This document shows positions 12,779 to 23,035 of a stretch of 64,000 bases of DNA, in pieces; the stretch's first letter is position 1; every line of letters starts with the position of its first letter. Origin of the DNA: Pelobates cultripes (Eukaryota; Chordata; Amphibia; Anura; Pelobatidae); assembly GCA_933207985.1 (NCBI GenBank), contig OW240916.1:298595582-298659581 (forward strand), read 5' to 3'. The translations under genes and the position numbers were made by a program. Under the pieces are notes generated by a model that made no database searches, had not been told where the DNA came from, and was given only the letters and a program-made list of their open reading frames with translations.

Positions 12779-13233
12779 ATCTAGTACAGAGGTTCTCAAC
12801 CCAGTCCTCAAGGACCCCCTACCAGTCCAGGATTTAGGTATTACCTGGGTGTGTCTAAGGTGTTTAGAAAAAGAAAAAAAAACACACCTTAGATCAGGGG
12901 TTCTCAACGTTAGTCCTCAGGACCCCCTACCAGTCCAGGGTTTAGGGATTACCTGGGTGTGTCTAAGGTGTTTAGAAAAAGAAAAAAACCTTAGAGTCTA
13001 AGGTTATAGACTCTAACAGCAAAATAATGCAAATTTAAGTGCACATTTATTCACCAAATAGCTCCCCAATGGGTGTGTCTAAGGTGTTTAGAAAAAGAAA
13101 AAAACCTTAGAGTCTAAGGCTTAGACTCTAAGGTTTTTTCTTTTTCTAAACACCTTAGACACACCCAGGTAATCCCTAAATCCTAGACTGGTAGGGGGTC
13201 CTGAGGACTGGGTTGAGAACCCCTGATCTAGTA
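12779..13233. mobile_element. hAT-type non-autonomous element with 8-bp target duplication
   Basis: The element is 12787-13225. It is flanked by the 8-bp duplication ATCTAGTA at 12779-12786 and 13226-13233, which is exact. The terminal inverted repeat is CAGAGGTTCTCAACCCAGTC on the left and ends TTGAGAACCCCTG on the right. Inside, the left end is repeated (second CAGGGGTTCTCAAC at 12896), and the block GGGTGTGTCTAAGGTGTTTA occurs three times forward and once inverted, together with CTTAGAGTCTAAGG palindromes. The transcript would fold into a long hairpin. An 8-bp duplication and CAGRGG ends are standard for the hAT superfamily. Confidence 0.85.
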
Positions 13234-13388
13234 GACAAATAATTGTATACAATGCTGTTCAAAGAATGAAGAAAACAAAGAAAACATTATAGAGTACACA
13301 TACATATAAATTAAATGATTGAAAAGTATATTTTTATATAAAAGCTGTACATATAAACATTTTTTTACTGATTATTGGTGGCCCAAAG

Positions 13389-13809
13389 TTAAAGGGATTC
13401 TATAGTGTAAGGAATGCAAATCTGTATAGTTCCCTCGGCGCCTCCCCCAGCATGGAAAGGGTTAAAAATACTTTTAACAATTACCCAATTCCAGAGTAGA
13501 TTTCCTGGGCCCTGGGTCAGAGCTTTACTTCATCTGGCATCATCTAATGGGGGAATAATGCACTGCTAGCTGCAAATTTACTGATGCCGGATGTCCTCAT
13601 GCAGTGCGTGAGGACGTCCAGTGTCAGGTGACTACAAGTTGGTTAGTCTGATTGACAGTCACTAGATGCAGTCTTAGACAAGCAATGTAATCATTGCAGT
13701 TTCTCAAAAACTGCAGTGATTCCATTGCAGGACTAAGGGAGACAGAGACTGTGCACCCAGACCAATTTAAAGAGCTGAAGTGGTCTGGGTGACTATAGTG
13801 TCCCTTTAG
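13389..13809. mobile_element. T2-type MITE, near complete (subfamily B)
   Basis: Starts TTAAAGGGATTCTATAGTG and ends GACTATAGTGTCCCTTTA; the right TTAA has lost its last A. The interior carries GTGGTCTGGGTG and an ATCATTGCAGTTTCTCAAAA palindrome like that at 6281. The same subfamily is recognisable at 48645-49036 and 51575-52015. Confidence 0.8.
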
Positions 13810-13876
13810 GATCATCATCTCTTTCCATACGTGTCACCTAAGAAGAGTCTGAGCCTCTATCTACCATTGGAGAATG

Positions 13877-15261
13877 GGGATTGTGACGAAACCAGCCTCG
13901 CCACTGTCCACTGGAGGAGCCTGGTTGCTTGCCTGCTCCCTTTAGACTATGGCCCAGCAGTTAAAACCTTTTATTTTCCCTGCAGAAAAGCATATTCGTG
14001 CCTTTCTGCAGACTGTTAAAGCCATGCTACCCCAGATAGCTATGCCATAGAGCCCAGCCGTATACGGAAAGACTGTATGAAAGACTTTGGCTCCATGGCG
14101 ATTGAACTGTATGTACGTGATCTGAGCGCCATCCGGCAATAATGTGCGCTCAGATCTAAGCTATCTGGGGATAGGTAGAATGTGTATGTTTTATGTGATA
14201 AATGTAACCTGGTGTATTTTATTGTATTTTACTGTCTTTTTACTGCCATGTGCTTAATGGTGTTTTGCCTCTGTCCTTGGAGATAATTGGATTACTTCCC
14301 AATTATCTCCAGGATAGAAGACTCTGTGGAACTGGTTTTGGGCAGAAAAGCCATGCTTCATTTGGTCACAAAGGACTTCGATCTATCTTTTGAACCAATG
14401 GACCAATTTGGATGATTTTGACATATGTTTGTATTTGGAGTATGCTGATTCTGGTTTTATGTGAATGTGATGCATACTTTTCAAGTTCTGAATAATGTGG
14501 AAAAACTGTATTTCTTTGGCTGTTATAATTACATTACCCATTGTGTAAGGTAATTGTATCACAGGCAGAAGGGAGGATTTTGTGTGGGAGTGTCTGAGTG
14601 TATTGTACGTGTTTATTGGTTGTTTTCCAAAACCCTGTGGGTGGTACTAATGTGTATATAAGAACAATAAACCCACAGCTCTGTAGATTCTGCTTAACAT
14701 AGAAACATAGAAACATAGAATGTGACGGCAGATAAGAACCATTCGGCCCATCTAGTCTGCCCAATTTTCTAAATACTTTCATTAGTCCCTGGCCTTATCT
14801 TATAGTTAGGATAGCCTTATGCCTATCCCACGCATGCTTAAACTCCTTTACTGTGTTAACCTCTACCACTTCAGCTGGAAGGCTATTCCATGCATCCACT
14901 ACCCTCTCAGTAAAGTAATACTTCCTGATATTATTTTTAAACCTTTGTCTCTCTAATTTAAGACTATGTCCTCTTGTTGTGGTAGTTTTCCTTCTTTTAA
15001 ATATAAACCTCAAACGAAGTGTCGTCTCGTTATTGGGGGAATTGGATTGTATGCTGACTGCCAGGAGTGTAAACCTTTCGTATGTTTTTTCCTGTTCAGC
15101 TGTTTCCAGTATTCGTGAGTTTCCGGTTCGGGAGTTGGAGAATTTGTGTAGTTTGCAGTTCGGGAGATTGGTGATTGCAGTAGCTGTCTGTGCATCTGAA
15201 AGGGGAATATCTCCTAAACGGTTTTTAACCTCTTGTGGGCAAAATGGTCCGTTACAGGGAT
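13877..15261 (+). mobile_element. Solo LTR with 5-bp target duplication, interrupted by a LINE end
   Basis: The LTR is 13882-15256. It starts TGTGACGAAACC and ends CCGTTACA, and is flanked by GGGAT at 13877-13881 and 15257-15261. A TATA-like TATATAAG lies at 14655 and a polyadenylation signal AATAAA at 14667, in the order expected for an LTR promoter and R region on the plus strand. No internal coding region is attached, so it probably arose by LTR-LTR recombination. A LINE 3' end (14698-15013) sits just after the polyadenylation signal. The parent family (Gypsy or endogenous retrovirus) cannot be told from an LTR alone. Confidence 0.75.
14698..15013 (-). pseudogene. CR1/L2-like LINE 3' end (C-terminal ORF2 and tail), antisense
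   Basis: Minus-strand reading frame 14795-15013 encodes a 72-residue piece with FTERVVDAWNSLPAEVVEV and a following SFK-like helix, the characteristic C-terminus of CR1/L2-type ORF2 proteins downstream of the reverse transcriptase. Below it lies a 3' untranslated part with the tail repeat ACATAGAA (14698-14720). It is inserted into the solo LTR and must be younger than it. Heavy 5' truncation is normal for LINE insertions. Confidence 0.7.
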
Positions 15262-15461
15262 CTACCTTTTTTAATCATTTAATAAATGGTGACTCTTCTA
15301 AGTGACCGTATTTACAAAGGAACCCACTACACACAGTAATCGCAGACACAAATAGAAAATGTAAGCCAGTTATAGATGAGACAGATTTTACCAGTGTCAC
15401 TAAAGTTCTGGATTAATTACACAAAACAATGTAAATGAGCAATCATATGCAACTAAAGTCT

Positions 15462-15541
15462 TTAACCCCTTAAGGACACATGACATGTGTGACATGTCAT
15501 GATTCCATTTTATTCCAGAAGATTGGTCCTTAAGGGGTTAA
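15462..15541. mobile_element. Short TTAACCCC palindromic MITE, complete
   Basis: 80 bp with ends TTAACCCCTTAAGGAC and GTCCTTAAGGGGTTAA, a near-identical copy of 11642-11720. The TTAA borders may be the target duplication. Confidence 0.8.
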
Positions 15542-16139
15542 AGTATTTGAATATAATGGGCTGTAGAGTTTTTAGAAATAAATGTAATTTGCTTACATGT
15601 TTTAGCAGAATAGATTATAAATAATTACATGTCTAGATCTGTTTCTGCATATAGAATGGAAGGATTAGTCAAATCAGTAGGAGGAAAGAGATTTTTATGG
15701 CAACTAGGGATGTGCATGGGCAAATAAATTTGGTTCGGAAATTTGTGTAAGTAAAAAAATTTGTCTGCTTCGGCAATTCAGCCCAGTGGAATTCGGGTCG
15801 GACACTGCATTTAGGAACACTGCATTCGGGCATTCGGCATGTAATTCGTTTCAGGCATTCGGCTGTTTGGAATGATGTTCGTTTTGAAAAATAAACATTT
15901 GAGTGTTTTTTTCTTAAACAGCAATGTTTTACATTGCATAGTGGACCAGAGCAACACCCAGACCACTTAATCTTAAAGAAGTGGTCTGGGATTAGTTAAT
16001 AATTAGTAATGTTAGTTTAGTATATATACAATTTACAAAATTATATTTACAGATAGTACAGCCAATCAGGGAGCACTACGAGTATGCAACATTTCTGCAC
16101 ACTATATAATCCCATCCCTGTGACACCATCTTTGTGGAG

Positions 16140-16325
16140 AGTTTAGGAGCAGAGAGTGAGCAGAGTGTGAGAGCAGAGTTTGAGAGCAGAGTTTGAGAGC
16201 AGAGTTTGAGAGCAGAGTTTGAGAGCAGAGTTTGAGAGCAGAGTTTGAGAGCAGAGTTTGAGAGCAGAGAGTGTGAGCGGAGAGTGTGAGCAGAGAGTGA
16301 GAGCAGAGTGTGATAGCAGAGAGAA
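16140..16325. repeat. 13-bp minisatellite GAGAGCAGAGTTT
   Basis: About seven near-perfect tandem copies of GAGAGCAGAGTTT with diverged copies at both ends. Frames on the minus strand (16076-16400) encode Ser/Leu/Cys-rich repeats purely because of this array. Confidence 0.9.
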
Positions 16326-16451
16326 AGCAATTTGTGTGTGAACAACCAAGTGAGAGTGTGTGAGAGAGGGGATAATATAAGGTGGACATGGACGATCCAT
16401 TATGGTTTCTTTTGTTTTATTACATTTTTATTTAAATTAAATCACAAAAAA

Positions 16452-16617
16452 ACTAAAAAACACAAAATTTATCACTGTAGCAAAGTCGCAGTGCAGCAGA
16501 GAGACACCCTGGCAATCAGGCTACCAGGCAACAGCTAAAAAACACAAAATTAACCACTACAGTAAAGTCACAGTGCAGCAGAAAGACACCCTGGTAATCA
16601 GACTACCTGTCTTGTAC
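16452..16617. repeat. Tandem duplication, about 82-bp unit
   Basis: CTAAAAAACACAAAATT begins each copy (16452 and 16535). Both continue with GTGCAGCAGARAGACACCCT. The copies differ at several positions. Confidence 0.75.
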
Positions 16618-17239
16618 AGCCACACACTCTCTCACCCCCCCTTCAAAAAAAGAAACAAAATGCAGAGGAAAAAAGGCAAACTTCTCTCTCTCTCTCTGTC
16701 CCTGGATCACACACTTAAAAGCAATGTGGCTCCCCAAGTTTGCAACAAGTAAAGTACAATAAATGTAATGTAATTTATCTCTCTCAGTCTCTTGTGCAAT
16801 CACAACTAGTCTGGTCACATGAATGCAAGCCAACACCCTGACAGCCAGATTTATATACTATAACACCTCATTGACTGTGTGCCTTCATTGGCCAAGGGTC
16901 AGTGACAAAATCACCATTAATTGGCTGTCCTCTAACATCAATTACAAAAATCTGCTAATTTCATTGGACAGGGAATAGTGAAACCGGATTGGGCAAGCAC
17001 ACATTACATTGCACAAAAGGAATTAGCTTATTGGTCAAGATTCCTGTCATCATTCACATAATTTTCCCTCCCTCTCTCTTGTTTTGCCACTTCTCAGAAA
17101 TCCGAATTACTTTGGAGCTTTGGCACTTCCGAACTACTGAACTTCGTCACTTTGGAACTTCGGCGCTTCGGAACCTCGGCACTTCAGATGTTCGTAAGCC
17201 TTCGAATGCTTTTCTCTCTTTGAAAGATCATTAATTTAA

Positions 17240-17831
17240 TGACTGAAACTTGTACTCAACTGAACTTGAGCTCCCCCCCAAGACACGTAGGACCTTGTTC
17301 TTTACGAACCTCAAGCCAAACTCATGTATAATATACTCTTCCCTGCTTTATCATTTTACCTATAGTGAAGATGCACATCTGCCTATGCTCAACACAGTTT
17401 ATGGAGGGGTTATAAGGCACTGATAAATATTACCTGGCTTGTTCTACTAAATGAAAAACTAAATGTAATAATAAGTAAATCAAGAGTTAACTTACTTTAT
17501 AGTTTAGGAAAAAGGAGACCCTGCTAACCTGGATGATAAAAGTGATAACTTCATGTCGAACCAAGATCAACAGACTTAATCAGCAATTATTACCAGTAAA
17601 CCTGATGACTATATTCGGTCAAATATAGTCTAAAATAATATTAGGAAGAAGAGACAGTGATTTACTATTAAATGGTCATATGTGTGTTGGTACTAAACAA
17701 TGATATTTACAAGTATGAAATGTTTTGACAGTGTTATTAATTTAAATATTAAAATAGGACACACTAATTATTTAGTTAGACAAAGGATAAACACAAATGA
17801 TGAAATTGGCACAGGTTAATGGGAATTTAAC
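17240..17831. other. No recognisable feature
   Basis: AT-rich DNA, no gene or repeat assigned. Confidence 0.4.
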
Positions 17832-17892
17832 ATAGTACATAGTAACATAATTACATAATCTGAAAAGGGAAATGCGTCCATCAACTTCAGAC
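17832..17892 (-). repeat. LINE 3' tail fragment, antisense
   Basis: Reverse complement reads CTTGATGGACGCATTTCCC, then TTTTCAGATTATGTAATTAT and an ATGTTACTATG tail. This is the same 3' end as 46306-46490 (which reads CTTGATGGACGCAAGTCTC). Confidence 0.6.
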
Positions 17893-19768
17893 ATTCTAAC
17901 ATTAGTTGTTGCTGTTGATACAGAATGGTACAGAATGCATACAATGTTGTGTATGATGTAGAACCCATCAGTAGACTTGGTCAGGAGAGTTAGGCGTAGC
18001 TCCTTACATTACAGTAACCAAGGAAGGGATGTACAAAATGGTACTTTGCACAGAACAATTCTAGTTCATTAGTAATTCATTGTCATTAAGTTATTCTGAT
18101 ATTTATGGTAACTGATTATGTCATTTCAGATATCATGGTACAGCATAGTCTTTAAGAAATATGAAGTAAAATTAATTTGTCGTACACACTTGAGATTACC
18201 AAGTTTTAATGACATGGACTAGGAAATGGAACGTATGCCATATATAACATTCAGTGTAGTGTGGAAAGTGAATTGCTCATAACAAACGTTTTTCATTTGG
18301 ACAATCCAACGTTCAGTGCAAACAGAAATTACAAACATTGTGTAACATTAATAAATCACCAATAGAAATGTGATGATTTAAAAATTAATGTTATTCAGTG
18401 GCGGACCTAGCACAGAGAAGGCTGTGGTTTATGGACGTTTTCTGGGGCGCCTCTCCAGCGCCAATAGATATATTCAGAAATGTTGTACAACTCCCAAATG
18501 CCCTTGGTGAACAATCCTGTAAATGTTTCTTAAATCAACAGATTTCCATGGAAAAAGTATTAACTATATTTTATAAAAACAACTGAAAAAAATTATGATG
18601 AGCAAGGAAACTTGAAAAAAGTAGAACATGAATGGACAGTAGGTTCTAGTTCATCCTGGGGGAATAATGTTATGAAGTCTATTTCCACAATAGCAAAACC
18701 AACCGTTAGAACAGCTGTTGTAAATATTTCATCTCATCCACTTCTAGCAAAAAATATGTATTTCATTAAATGTATTATGGTTCAAATAATCATCTAATGT
18801 AAAAAATATAGAAATTGTCTATGAATTCTCATATCCAGAGCAGTCATGAGAACATTTCTGCTTCTACTACATGAATGTCATACTAATGGTGTATGAAACA
18901 CTAGGGTGATACTTTTTTGTTATAGTTTTAAGATAAGCCATAAGCAGGGTCTGTCTCGCCTAGCAAGCATAATTCATTGTTTCATTAATGTGATGTGTGT
19001 AGTGGATACAATTAATGGTTATCCATTAGAGGTGGTATCACTGATTACAGTATTGCAAGGGTTAATTTGGCTATTTGTAACTAGAGGGATAAGCCATTTG
19101 TTGACATTGCAAGAAAAGGGTTATAAATTATGCCCTTTAGCCAGCCCCGTTCGTGGTATTCCAGCCAGATGTGAAACCTTGCGCCCAATGACATTTGGAG
19201 AGATAGACCTTTCCAACAGACCTATGGCCTTTTAATATGCAAATCGACGCTTAGAAGTTAGGAAACCAAAGATTGTAAAATAAAATAAAAAATAAAAAGG
19301 AGGTCAGGAAAAGACTCTTTTCAAAGAGTCATATTCAAATAAATACTACTAATAATCTAGAGATGAATAATTGTGCCTTATGTTATATGTATTCAGAACG
19401 CTGATACAGGTATTCCCTGTAAAAGAAGCCCAAACATGACCAGTGTACTTTAAGCCATTTGGGGGAATTGGAAAAGTCAATTATTCTAAGTTGCAGACAG
19501 GTCTTGTTAGGTGTCCCTGGAACATAAGAATAAGGACAATTCAATGTATGAAGAATTTTTTTGTGCCAGGTGTACCACAAGGGATAGGGATCTGTGTCTA
19601 AATTGGCAAAATGTGAGATGGGAGGTGTCATCAAAGTGGGAACAGTTTAGTCTCTCTGCTTCTCCTTTTGTGTCCCACTTGGAAATTTAAAATGTACAGA
19701 CGGGTCATACATCTGATCACAAGCAAATACCTATTGTACTTTCTTGGGTGCCAGCAAGTTTCCAGTTT
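17893..19768. other. No supported gene
   Basis: AT-rich DNA. The 109-codon frame at 18906-19235 has no recognisable domain or splice context. A CAGTGGCGGACCTAG at 18396 resembles a hAT terminal repeat, but no partner end was found. Confidence 0.4.
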
Positions 19769-19994
19769 CATGTACTTATTGAGAGTCAAAAATGGGTCGC
19801 AAGAGAATACTGAGGACGGGCAGCAGCTGAAATAGCCTGCCCTTTGGTCGGTCCCCGCTCAGTTCTCAAGCTGATTTTTGCTCATCTTGTGCCATTACAG
19901 AGAGAACATATCTGAAGCATATCAGACTGGTCCCACCCATACGGGCAGTCCAGATCCGAAATGCCAGCAAGTTCTCTCTGCACGAGAGATACAG

Positions 19995-20045
19995 CAACCC
20001 CAGACGATCGTTTCAGCCTTGTTAGGCATCATCAGTGAGGCATAG
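19995..20045 (-). ncRNA. Hammerhead-like self-cleaving ribozyme core, copy 1
   Basis: Minus strand: CTGATGA at 20035-20029, stem II GCCT/AGGC with an AACA loop (20027-20016), GAAA at 20014-20011, stem III palindrome ACGATCGT at 20011-20004, predicted cleavage after the C at 20003. Stem I pairs about 6 bp (CCTCA side with TGGGG side, including G-U). The pair normally G-C at 10.1/11.1 is U-U here, which may lower activity. Stem III has no loop, so folding would need two motifs in one or two RNAs. Confidence 0.6.
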
Positions 20046-20322
20046 CTGATATCACCCTAGGCACCGTGAGCAAGGGGTCCACGTCTGGATTATCCCTTTA
20101 AACTTGTAGAGAGTCAAAAATGGGTCGCAAGAGAATACTGAGGACGGGCAGCAGCTGAAATAGCCTGCCCTTTGGTCGGTCCCCGCTCAGTTCTCAAGCT
20201 GATTTTTGCTCATCTTGTGCCATTACAGAGAGAACATATCTGAAGCATATCAGACTGGTCCCACCCATATGGGCAGTCCAGATCCGAAATGCCAGCAAGT
20301 TCTCTCTGCACGAGAGATACAG

Positions 20323-20373
20323 CAACCCCAGACGATCGTTTCAGCCTTGTTAGGCATCATCAGTGAGGCATAG
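20323..20373 (-). ncRNA. Hammerhead-like self-cleaving ribozyme core, copy 2
   Basis: Same core shifted by 328 bp: CTGATGA at 20363-20357, GAAAC at 20342-20338, predicted cleavage after 20331. All core bases are identical to copy 1. Confidence 0.6.
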
Positions 20374-20403
20374 CTGATATCTCCCTAGGCCATGTACTTA
20401 TTG

Positions 20404-21020
20404 GCATTATAATCATGAACCCTATTTGGCCGTTTAATTATTCTTAAAATAATAATGCATATTACACTATTCCCTTTTTGCTCTTGTTTTTCCAGATTTC
20501 TTTTTTCCAGATGCAAATTATAAATTCACACACAAAGAAAGCTCAGTGAACTAAATACGATGTTTGATAAACAAAAGCAAAGAGTTATATAATTCTCTTT
20601 CCACCCATCTTACTAGCACGCTGGTAACATAGGGAATAATACCTTAATATAAAGTGTGAAAAGGTCTATTTAAACATCAGAAAACCATTAAAAAGCTTCA
20701 GTTGTGTTTAGCCAACTCATAAAGAGGCATAGCAAGAACTGAGAAATCATGCGAAGGATAAGGAGGAAAGGGGGAGCAAAGCATTCTGGGATTGTCCTGT
20801 CCATCCTTCTTATGTCAATAACCCACAATGCACAGACTGACGCACGCGGTTATGTATAAAAAATGTTGCATTTACTTTCACATTTGTGCTAAATTTGTGT
20901 GCATGCATCATTTTATTCTATATAAATATGTTTTATACCAACCCTGGATGCTTTTTTTAACCCAATATAGCCTGTCTTTCTGCCACTTTTATATTTCATA
21001 AACAAATTCTGCCTAAGCCC
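20404..21020. other. No recognisable feature
   Basis: AT-rich DNA with no gene or repeat family seen. Confidence 0.4.
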
Positions 21021-21029
21021 TACAGTAAA

Positions 21030-21682
21030 GGAAAAGATTGTACAGCAAATGCTGATGCCAATCATTGATTATGGGGATGTAGTATATGCACCTGCACTGC
21101 AAACCCACCTTAATAAGCTTAATTCATTGTATAACACGTTCTGTCGCTTGGTGCTATAATTTGTACATACTAAAAGAACTAAACTGGCTGTTGCTGGAAT
21201 CCAGACGTACCCTTCATCTTTCCAGCCTTGTGTTTAAGAGCTTTTCTGGGAAGCTCCCACCATACCTGAGCAGAATGCTTTCCTCGGCTGTTGCCACCTC
21301 CTATAACCTCTGATCCAGTACCAGCACTTTATTTAGTTTACCTCAATACAAAAAGAAAGTGGCCTAATCCTCCTTTTCCTACAGAGCACCGCAATTATGG
21401 AAGGTCCTCCCGCACACTTTCAAATCTTCCCCAGGCTTAAAATCCGTTAAAAGATCCATCTCTACATATCTCAAAACAGAATGCACGGGTCATGATTGAT
21501 TATATATTTCCTACCTGTTCTATGTTAAATTTTGTATATATTGTGTATTAATATTGTTTTTGCATTTTATTGTACCCTGTTCTATCAATGCAATGTTTTG
21601 TGGACCCAAGACATACCTGAAAACTAGAGCAATCTCAATGTATCTTTCCTGGTAAAATATTTTATAAATAAATAAATAAATA
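21030..21682 (+). pseudogene. Rex/CR1-like LINE 3' end
   Basis: Plus-strand remnant of the region after the reverse transcriptase. In broken frames it reads PIIDYGDVVYAPALQTHLNK, then LYNTFCRLVLG-like sequence, a PPYLSRML segment, a WKVLPHTFKSSPGLKS-like segment and a short 3' untranslated part ending in AATAAATAAATAAAT (21667-21682). The order (palm/thumb end, C-terminal helices, A-rich tail) is that of CR1/L2/Rex LINEs. At least two frameshifts and several stops are present. The 5' part is lost, which is usual for truncated insertions. Confidence 0.65.
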
Positions 21683-21733
21683 CATTTTGCTAAATACAAA
21701 ATAAAGCTTTGTGTTGCCAATGCTTTTTCCTAT

Positions 21734-21800
21734 TGTCATGGGTTCGCTAGTCTATTGTCATTATTCCTTTGATGCTCCACTAGTTCAATTGCCCGTGACA
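21734..21800 (-). repeat. Gypsy 3' LTR remnant
   Basis: On the minus strand it runs from TGTCACGGGC to CCCATGACA, with inverted termini TGTCA/TGACA. It shares CTAGTGGAGSATCRAAGGAA and AGACTAGCGAAC with the 5' LTR end (26984-27010 plus 27834-27873). Confidence 0.6.
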
Positions 21801-21802
21801 TA

Positions 21803-21816
21803 TCTCCCCCCTTTTT
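21803..21816 (-). promoter_or_regulatory. Polypurine tract
   Basis: AAAAAGGGGGGAGA on the minus strand, two bases before the TGTCA of the 3' LTR remnant. It is the expected plus-strand DNA primer site of an LTR retrotransposon. Confidence 0.65.
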
Positions 21817-21899
21817 GGAGAGGGTGGCCAGGGGTTATTCATGGATAACCCCGTGGGCGACTGTAGTAGTGGGATTATACATCTCCTTGACGGGACAAT

Positions 21900-22921
21900 C
21901 CATTGGCATTTTGGTTGTCTTTACCAGGCTAGTATTGAATGGTGCAATTAGAAAGTTGAAGGGCTAAACGTCAACGTAATAGGCGTCCATTATCCTCTGC
22001 CACTCGATTTAGCCAAACTAGGGGGTGAGGATGGTAAAATATCTTCCGTAGAGGTAGGGTTGGAACCTTTTAAGAACCCACACCAAAGCCAGGCACGCCT
22101 TTTTAATAGCTGCATACCCTACTTCCTGGTCTAGTAATTTGGGGCTTTGGAAGGCAATTGAGTGCTCCTCTCTGACCTCATTCACCTGGCTCAATACTGG
22201 TCCAAGTCCTACTAAGTCCATACATGGAAGCGTCTGTATGGACTAGAAAACGCTTGTTAAAGTTTGGAGCGGCTAGCAGAGGGACTTTTCCCAGGGCAGC
22301 TTTCAGGGTGGAAAAGGTGAGATGGCACTCGGGGGACCACGGGACCATCTGGGTAGAGATTTCTTAGTCAGATCCGTCAGGGGCTTGGCAGTCTTGCTAT
22401 AATGGGGAACAAACTTGCGGTAGTACCCAGCCATTCCCAAGAAGGCTAATACTTGCTTCTTGGTTTGGGGCACGTGCCAGTTAAAAATGGCCTCTATTTT
22501 GGCCGGCTCAGGGCACTGTTTGCCACTCACTACTCGGTATCCCAAGTAGAAGACCTCGGCCATTCCTATTTGGCATTTGTCGGGGCGTATAGTCATCCCT
22601 GCCTGTTGAATTCTACTCAAAATCATACTAAGGTATTGCAAGTGCTCCCCCCCATGATGCTCTGAAGATGGCTATATTGTCAAGGTAGGCACATGCAAAA
22701 TCCTGCAGTACTTCAAGTAGTTGGTCTACCAACCTCTAGAAGGTAGCAAGGGCATTCTTCACACCGAACAACATGACCTTAAATTGGAACAAGATGAACG
22801 GGGTGATGAAGGCCGATTTGGGGATGGCTTCAGCAGTTAAGGGAATTTGCCAGTACCCCTTGCTCAGATCGAGGGTAGAGACCCAAGCAGCGCTAGAGAG
22901 ACGGTCAAGGAGCTTATCCAC
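21900..22921 (-). pseudogene. Gypsy pol remnant: reverse transcriptase and RNase H
   Basis: Minus strand. 22921-22736 encodes the RT finger/palm part with STLDLSKGYWQIPL (the first catalytic Asp is in TLDL) and ends before the second block. 22641-22303 contains QIGMAEVFYLGYRVVSGKQ and AFLGMAGYYRKFVPHYS, the RT thumb/connection typical of Ty3/Gypsy. 22221-22018 holds the RNase H part with LLDQEVGYAAIKKACLALVW. Its end, near 21930, reads PGKDNQNANGLSRQ, the usual RNase H C-terminus before integrase. The pieces are in different frames with stops between them. The YxDD block that should lie between 22736 and 22641 is not readable, so a deletion or frameshift is likely there. No integrase follows. 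Confidence 0.8.
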
Positions 22922-23035
22922 TCAAGGCATAGGCTAGGCATCGGTAGTGGTTTTCTCATTGAGCCACCTATAATTGACACAGAATCAGGTTAGGTACTAA
23001 TACTACGGGAGAGGCCCAGGGACTGTGAGAAGGTT

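Larger units (their letters stand above)
15707..17215. repeat. CCGAA/TTCGG-rich dispersed repeat with internal minisatellites
   Basis: The left end GGGATGTGCATGGGCAAATA followed by TTGGTTCGGAAATT matches, inverted, the end of the block at 28515-28602. The right part (17095-17215) again alternates TTCGG and CCGAA motifs. Between them lie a 13-bp minisatellite (16140-16325) and an 80-bp duplication. A transposon of unknown class is likely. No transposase and no clear target duplication were found. Confidence 0.5.
19769..20403 (-). mobile_element. Retrozyme-like tandem dimer with hammerhead-like cores
   Basis: Insertion 19782-20390, flanked by a 13-bp direct duplication CATGTACTTATTG at 19769-19781 and 20391-20403. 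It consists of two head-to-tail copies offset by exactly 328 bp and nearly identical. The copy nearer 20390 lacks about 47 bp. On the minus strand each copy has a hammerhead-like core: CTGATGA, a GCCT/AGGC stem, GAAAC, then the palindrome ACGATCGT and a GTC cleavage triplet. Cleavage at both sites would release a 328-nt RNA. Tandem monomers with type I hammerheads and target duplications are the defining pattern of retrozymes and of Penelope-like pseudo-LTRs. No protein is encoded, so it is non-autonomous. The family assignment is inference; the geometry is read directly. Confidence 0.75.

Noticed and set aside
14979..15305. 108-codon plus-strand frame
   Set aside because: Spans the LINE/LTR junction and the LTR end, so it cannot be one gene.
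16140..16325. Short regular repeats that could suggest a CRISPR array
   Set aside because: The unit is 13 bp in tandem with no unique spacers, and the sequence is eukaryotic.
18396..18411. CAGTGGCGGACCTAG, resembling a hAT terminal repeat
   Set aside because: No partner terminus or 8-bp duplication found.
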